Shown here piece after piece: positions 58,801 through 64,000 of a stretch of DNA of 64,000 nucleotides. A program made the position numbers and the translations under genes. The notes beneath the pieces were generated by a model that worked only from the letters and a program-made list of their open reading frames with translations, was not told the origin of the DNA and searched no databases. The stretch comes from Terana coerulea (Eukaryota > Basidiomycota > Agaricomycetes > Polyporales > Phanerochaetaceae): assembly GCA_024811115.1 (NCBI GenBank), contig JAKOGH010000721.1, positions 762,956 to 826,955 of the forward strand. The letters run 5' to 3'. Position 1 is the first letter of the stretch. Each line of letters starts with the position of its first letter.

Positions 58801-60614
58801 GTTGGTGCTTGTGTATAGTGTGTCCAAGCGAGAGTCGGCGGGGAGCCTCTAAGCGGAAGGCGGGGTGCGCGGTATGGGAGGAGAATGAGGGCAGAAGGCG
58901 ATCGCGGCGCACTGCGAGCTGGCTCTGTCCAGGCGTCAGCCCAACGCGGCGGGTGGTGGAGCCTCGTGGGGTGGGAGCGCTGCAGCACGGGTTGCAGTAA
59001 CGAGAGACTCGGAAGGATAAGCAGGAAAGGGGACGAGGCAGGAGTGCACGCTCGCGACACTGCCGACGGGGGAGGGCGAGTGGGGGTAGTCCGTCCCCGG
59101 GTGAACGCGGCCGCGGGGGCATACCGATCGAGAGGCTGACCAGGGAGCCCACTTTGCGACGGACGCCGCCCGCTTCCGAGCAAATTTCGATCCTCCTCTC
59201 CTGCTCCTGAAAATTGTCAACGGAAATTCGCCAGATTCTGCACAACCGACGGAAGCGCTGGGCTCTTGCCCGTCACGCTCCCTCGTCACGTCCCTGCCAG
59301 CGAGCCTCTGTGACGAGCGTGACCAAGCCGCGCCTGCTGGTGGTGACGAAAGCGCTCGCGCGCTTCCTGCGATCGACGGGTGCTTCTCGGCCAATGGCAA
59401 TTCTGAATTCGGGCTCTACAAGGAAGGCGGTGTGGTTGGCCAGCCCACAGAGATCCCGTCGATAGATGCGCCACAACGCCCGCTTGTCTCTATCCCCGCC
59501 TTGCCAGTCTAGAAATCTTGAGTGTCACGCGGGATCCATGCTGCAGTGCATGTTGTATTGATGCTGTGGGCGAGCTTGACCTGGTAGGGATGCCGAGGCC
59601 TCGTCCTGGGAGAAATGTTCCCCTTATCTGCAACGCCAGCGTCGTGTGACTCGGGCGAAGATAAGAACTCGCTTTTCTGTGCGTTGCAGGAGCGCTTTGT
59701 GGAGGACGTTGTTTCGAACAGATGTCTGATACTCTTGCCGTCGGCGCATAGAAAGCCCACAAAATGTTGTCAGAAACTTGGTCAAACCCACTATGTACTA
59801 CGTCGTCCGACTCGCTGTGGTCTCATGAGTGGGCCAGGCACCACCGCTCTTGCATTGTCTTTCCGTATGAGCGGGAGTCGGAACCTTTCCAGTACTTCGC
59901 ATTTGCGACGAGGAACTCGTGACCTACGACTCGGAGGAAGCTTTGTTTCACAAATTCTCTCCAGGGGGTTCCCTACTAAGCCACGTAAACATGAGAGGAT
60001 ATGGTTTAGACCGGCTTCTGCTATTTAGCTTCAGCTGGAAGAAGGTGGGTTTAGTGCACAACGACACAATATCACCTCTCCAAACACGACGGCATTCCCG
60101 GGCTATTGGAAAAACCTTATACTAGTACACAACCCAACTTGTGGTTTACTCGAAGCTTGACGCTGAACCAGTACCATTTGCCGCAGTCTACGTAGTTAGC
60201 TATAGACGGTCGGATGACAGTCGATACGAACCTAGTACATTTGCAGACTGCGTCACTAATAGTGCTCATTACGCGTTATAATGCCTTCCGTCCCATTCTA
60301 TTAGCCAGACGTCAGCAGTAGCTCTCACTGTTCGTGTATGTTACAATGGCGCCTCTAAACATCAGACCAAATCCACTAGTACAATATACAATCATCGTTT
60401 CTCCATATATCCTTCGCGAAGAGTATTCCTGCTCGTGCCTCAACATTCACTGTTAAATTAAAGGGTGAAAGAATAGCCAGAAGAGCTCGGGCCCGTCCAA
60501 GTGGGAGGGTGAGCGAGCGTTCGAGCACGAAGAATTCCGCCTAATATACAGGTTCCGCCGTGGTAGCGGAGAGAAAAAGAGATGCGCCCGTGCAAAGAAA
60601 TATAAACTCCATGC
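58801..60614. other. Ammonium-transporter upstream region with GATA sites; no gene recognised
   Basis: 1.8 kb between divergent/tandem minus-strand genes. Three GATAAG-type elements lie upstream of the transporter: GATAAG at 59017-59022, CTTATCT at 59623-59629, and GATAAG at 59660-59665. AreA/Nit2-type GATA factors drive nitrogen genes in fungi, so nitrogen control is inferred. The open frame at 59615-60028 shows no domain or splice support. 60030-60450 is AT-rich and empty. Confidence 0.4.
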
Positions 60615-62554
60615 CTAGAATTGGATGTGCTCCAGGTCACTCGGCAACGTGCCTGGGGCTTTCCACATCCAGAATGGGCCCGCGGGGTCACCCACTAGAA
60701 GGACCATTGCGGTGTCAGCCAACGTCTATGCGACGCGGTAAGAGCGTTGCGGAGGGCGGGACGCACCTTCTTCGTGGACCGCGACAGTCCAGATGCCCGC
60801 AATGCCCATCGCAGAGCCGACGTTGCCCACCTGGACGGCCTCGGCGCTGAAACTCGCGTGTGAGTACGCGTCAGTCAACGGGGCCATGGAGAACAGAGCA
60901 AAGTAGAGAAGGGGTAGCGTACCTCCATCGATTGGTGCTGTCGTCGTACGACGTGACCTGGTCGCCCCACACATCCGAGTCATGTCAGCCCCGTCGTCTG
61001 GAGACTCGGCTACCGCGAAGCAGCCTCGGAGAAAGGATAAGCACAATGCTTACAAAGTTCCACCGCACAGCGCCGTCTTTCATCATCCTAACTGTGCCTC
61101 TAATCTTGCTGTTCCCGCTGTGCACGCCTTTTGAGCTGCCGACGAAGTGTATCACCGGGTAGGCATCGTCCCAGATATCGCTTGTGACGGAGACAGAGGG
61201 TGTTGATATGTTGGCGTCGGTGGGGTCAAGGACATGCAGATCGACCTCCATGAGCCGTACAGCCTCGGTGAAGTCGTCGTCAAAGAACGCCGGGTTGAGA
61301 GGACCCGAGTTCAGGGCAGAGAACTGCTTGAACGCCATGCATCAGCAAGGCGGATACGCCACATTAGATGTTCAGTACGCACATTGAACGCTATCACACA
61401 GGCAGACTAGTGTCAATATACTGCGCATCTCCCGAACTGTCAAGACTCACTGAAGAGGTCCCTAGACGCACGGCGTTAGCCTTCACAGAGCTTACATGGA
61501 GAGTTCATATTGCGCACCTGTAGTCCATGAAGCACACCACCCTCCTCCACTTCCCCTCCACACCGGCCCAGTCCCAAGGGTGCCGCGTCGCGACATTGGG
61601 CGCACTATACGGCCGCGCAGCCTGCAGGCCCCACTCCGGCCAGATCTTCCGCCAGCTGTCGGGGTACTCGCGCAGGTTGAGCAGCACGACGTTCTGGATG
61701 TGCCACACGTGCTCCCAGTTCGCGACGAGCCGCCGGCCGGCGTCGAGCACGTACGGGCCCCAGAGCGTCTCCGCGCGGTACCGCCGCAGGTCGTACACGA
61801 AGCACCGCGCCGCCGCACGCAGGCGCGCGAGCCGCGCCTTGCTGTCCGCGTACCCGCCGTGCTCGTGCGCGAGCGCGCGGGCGCACTGCAGCTGCGCGAC
61901 GAGCTGCCGCGCCGCGCCCGGCGCCGGATGCGCGCGCACGCCGCCCTCGCGCCCCGCGGGCGGCGGGTCGCCGAGCCGTTCGAAGAGCGGCGCGCTGCCG
62001 AGCACGTAGTCCGCCCACTCGAGGTTGTCGGACTCGCCTGCGGTGCCCGGCCGCGCGGCGTGCACGGCGGCCACCAGCGTCCGGAGCGCGTCCCGCACGG
62101 GGTGCTCGTCGTCGTCGTCTCGGAGCTGGAGCGCCCCCTCGGCGTCGATCACGGCGCTCTTGGCCGTCGACTTGGCCAGCAAGATGTTCTCCGCCCGTAT
62201 CCTCTTCTGCAGCTCGCCCTTCCAGTCTATCTCCGCCGTAGCCTTGCATCGTGGGTGTTTGACGGCGTGCCGTGGGTCGTCGAATGGGTAGGATAAGAAC
62301 GAGGCTCGCCAGACGACCTGGTCATCCCCGTTGTAGACGATGTCGTGCAGATGCCGGCACGTCCGCGAAACATGGGCGAGATCCTTCGGTTCACAGTACT
62401 GTAGGACGTGCTCGGTGAGCTCCGGAGGGATAGTAAGAAGCACCGAGGAGCGCCGCAGGCCGTCATCGTCCCGCACGTCGTCCGGCGTCCACACAGCGTC
62501 GGCGATAGATGAAAGCTTTGAGGAAGCTGCTGAGTGAGCTGTGAGAGTCGGCAT
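60615..62554 (-). CDS. F-box protein, substrate unknown
   Basis: The start at 62554 gives MPTLTAHSAASSKLSSIADAV. A clear F-box follows (LLTIPPELTEHVLQYCEPKDLAHVSRTCRHLHDIVYNGDDQVVWRASFL, here named by its conserved IPPEL, DLAHVSRTCR and VWRASF), which binds Skp1 in SCF ligases. Then come helical, very GC-rich sequence (ALRTLVAAVHAARP, RCFVYDLRRYRAETLWGPYV, LLNLREYPDSWRKIWPEW) and a beta-rich C-terminal part (ISTPSVSVTSDIWDDAYPVIHFVGSS, IRGTVRMMKDGAVRWNF, AMGIAGIWTVAVHEEGDP, APGTLPSDLEHIQF). About 560 residues, four to five introns. The IRGTVRM.KDG.VRW block is widespread in basidiomycete F-box proteins of unknown target. Confidence 0.75.
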
Positions 62555-62652
62555 GAGCGGAGGTACGTCCCGTAATCCTCACGGAGTAGCGCATAAGCGT
62601 CACGGTCCCGGAGTTCCACCTGGCGCGCGGCAAAATGAGAGCAAAAAAATAG

Positions 62653-62735
62653 TGTCCCAGGGAGGATTCGAGCCTCCGTCTTCACGGACTTGTGTCGACC
62701 ACAACGTGATGATCTAACCACTAATCGACAAGGAC
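62653..62735 (-). tRNA. tRNA-His (anticodon GTG) with an 11-base intron
   Basis: Acceptor GTCCTTG/CTGGGAC (one T-T mismatch), D arm GATTAGTGGTTAGATC, anticodon stem TCACG/CGTGA with loop TTGTGG, then an 11-base intron (TCGACACAAGT), then C. T arm GGAGG-CTCGAAT-CCTCC, discriminator A. A T7 terminator is at 62643-62649. G-1 is added after transcription in histidine tRNAs. Confidence 0.85.
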
Positions 62736-63033
62736 CACAAGCCAACTCCCTTTAGAGTCAATATGTCCTGACAGTGCTCTTTGCAATGAGACCTCACAGC
62801 ACGCAACTGACCACCGGGTTGCCCAGAGTGTGGCCTTCGACGTTCTTGTGCGAAGCCTCAGAACTTTTACTGCCCTGTAGACACATGAGTTTATTTTTTC
62901 CCCAGGTGTGCACCGGTGTCCAGCAGAAACGGACATTGAAACAATTCATCTGTTTGAAAATTGAAATACCAACAACCGAGCGTTGATTCTACAGCGCCGA
63001 GCCTTTGCCTCTTGACGAAGTGAGCGTGGTTAT

Positions 63034-64000
63034 CTAATCCTTTAACATTTCGTCAAGCTCGTACTGCTCCCTCAACAAGCCCACGTCCCCCGCCCCGTTA
63101 TCCAACTCTGCTGGCCCACGAAAGATCTTGCTCTCTGCCATCTCGTTCATCTGCACGTCGAACATCCCGGCGGTCCGGAGTGCGTGCAGGCCGGGCTCTT
63201 CGACTGATTCCAGGTGCGAGTGGTTCCCGAAGAGCCAGGTGAGCTGCAGTGTTCCAGCACTGTCGATGACCGCTCGTTTATGCGCTTGTGACGCCGTTGA
63301 GGGACGGATAAGAAGGATCGCTAGGACGAGCAGGACAATAGACGCGACGGAGCCAATAACGATCTATTTGGAGGGTGAATCACGTTGATGTGAGTCCAAG
63401 CTGATAGCTTGTCAGCCTACAGGTATCAAGCTTAGCTACACCAGAATCACGTTAGCAGGGGTACAACAAAAGGCGAAATCGAGGGCCGCTACGTACATCC
63501 AATCGAGCCCGCGGTGTGATAATAGCCATGCTCGTATTGCCGAAGACGACCGTCCCGCCAGAGAATGTGTTTGGGACCGCAGTGTTATTGTTGGCACCTG
63601 ATAGCAAGTCAAATGTCAGCCATTTATTGCGGATCACATGCCAGGTTATGAGCTTACCATACCAATAAAGGGCGGCAAAGCCTCGCCCCAATGCCATTTC
63701 CAGCTCGGACACGGAAAGCTGGTCTAGATTATACCTGTTCACCGAGCTCCTTAATCATTGAAGTGAGGTACCTGCACGGAGTTCACGAGCACCATTTGGT
63801 CAGTCATCACATCACGACTTACAGATTGAATTTCGAGTACGCCCCCTGATACGATGAGTTTTGGGGTAAACTGCCACCTACAGATGCTAAAGCTGCAGCG
63901 GCGTCGATTGGAGACCCTTGGGACGTGGCTGACATCTGTTAAAATGATTGCTACATTATGCTGCGAGTTCATTTACGAGAAATGTCACGTACCACCAGTG
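63034..64000 (-). CDS. Membrane protein, C-terminal part (start outside window)
   Basis: Unknown protein whose 5' end lies beyond 64000. Visible exons give FTPKLIVSGGVLEIQS, RYNLDQLSVSELEMALGRGFAALYWYG, NNTAVPNTFSGGTVVFGNTSMAIITPRARLDV, one transmembrane helix (IVIGSVASIVLLVLAILLI) and a cytoplasmic tail (TLQLTWLFGNHSHLESVEEPG, LREQYELDEMLKD, stop 63034). This resembles the last third of large multi-pass or single-pass hypothetical proteins common in Agaricomycetes, with a beta-rich ectodomain and a short LQ(L)TWLFG-containing tail. Several introns. No function can be inferred. Confidence 0.6.

Noticed and set aside
59615..60028. 137-codon plus-strand open frame upstream of the ammonium transporter
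   Set aside because: No signal peptide, domain, coiled coil or splice support, and mixed composition.

Overview
This is nuclear DNA of a filamentous basidiomycete, most likely an Agaricomycete. Genes are dense and lie on both strands. Nearly all are cut by many 45-70 base GT-AG introns, three of the five tRNA genes carry introns, and the proteins are typical eukaryotic and fungal ones: SAC1, U2A', CSN6, MCM5, tricalbin, kinesin-6, KNL1/Spc7, ALG10, MTQ2, PRP19, SGT2, TauD- and OPT-type nutrient proteins, an ammonium transporter and F-box proteins. Nothing looks prokaryotic, viral or CRISPR-like. Family assignments come from recognisable motifs read by eye. No database search was run.

Layout. 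1-11.5 kb is a housekeeping block: a NAP/SET histone chaperone (cut by the window edge), SAC1, LEA1 (U2A'), a TMEM205-like membrane protein, CSN6, tRNA-Thr, tRNA-Lys, MCM5 and a second identical tRNA-Thr in the opposite direction. 11.8-28.7 kb is more accessory. It holds three members of a membrane-anchored GH76-like glycosidase family (an intact copy A, a 5'-truncated fragment B and a frame-broken copy C), a predicted small secreted protein, several kilobases without recognisable genes, and a large multi-C2 tricalbin. 29-39 kb has an F-box protein, then kinesin-6 and KNL1 head to head. 39.6-46.8 kb has an Old Yellow Enzyme, an unknown coiled-coil protein, and ALG10 and MTQ2 head to head. 47-52 kb has a TauD dioxygenase and an OPT transporter, divergently arranged. 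52.6-64 kb has PRP19 and SGT2 head to head, tRNA-Gln, a Mep1-type ammonium transporter, an F-box protein, tRNA-His and a partial membrane protein.

Most distinctive biology. The three GH76-like genes encode a secreted catalytic domain, one transmembrane helix and a cytoplasmic tail. The tail ends in a conserved short helix followed by a PPxY motif, the kind of ligand bound by Rsp5/Nedd4 WW domains. In copies A and C the reading frame only works if a single-nucleotide exon (one A between two introns) is spliced in, and both paralogues give the same solution. Cell-cycle genes (MCM5, kinesin-6/KNL1) have ACGCG-core elements in their short promoters.

Data-quality warning. At least six conserved genes, including essential ones such as PRP19, show one single-base reading-frame break between adjacent conserved segments, several of them at or beside short homopolymer runs. 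The simplest reading is residual consensus indel error in a draft assembly, so the broken frames here should not be taken as pseudogenes without read support.
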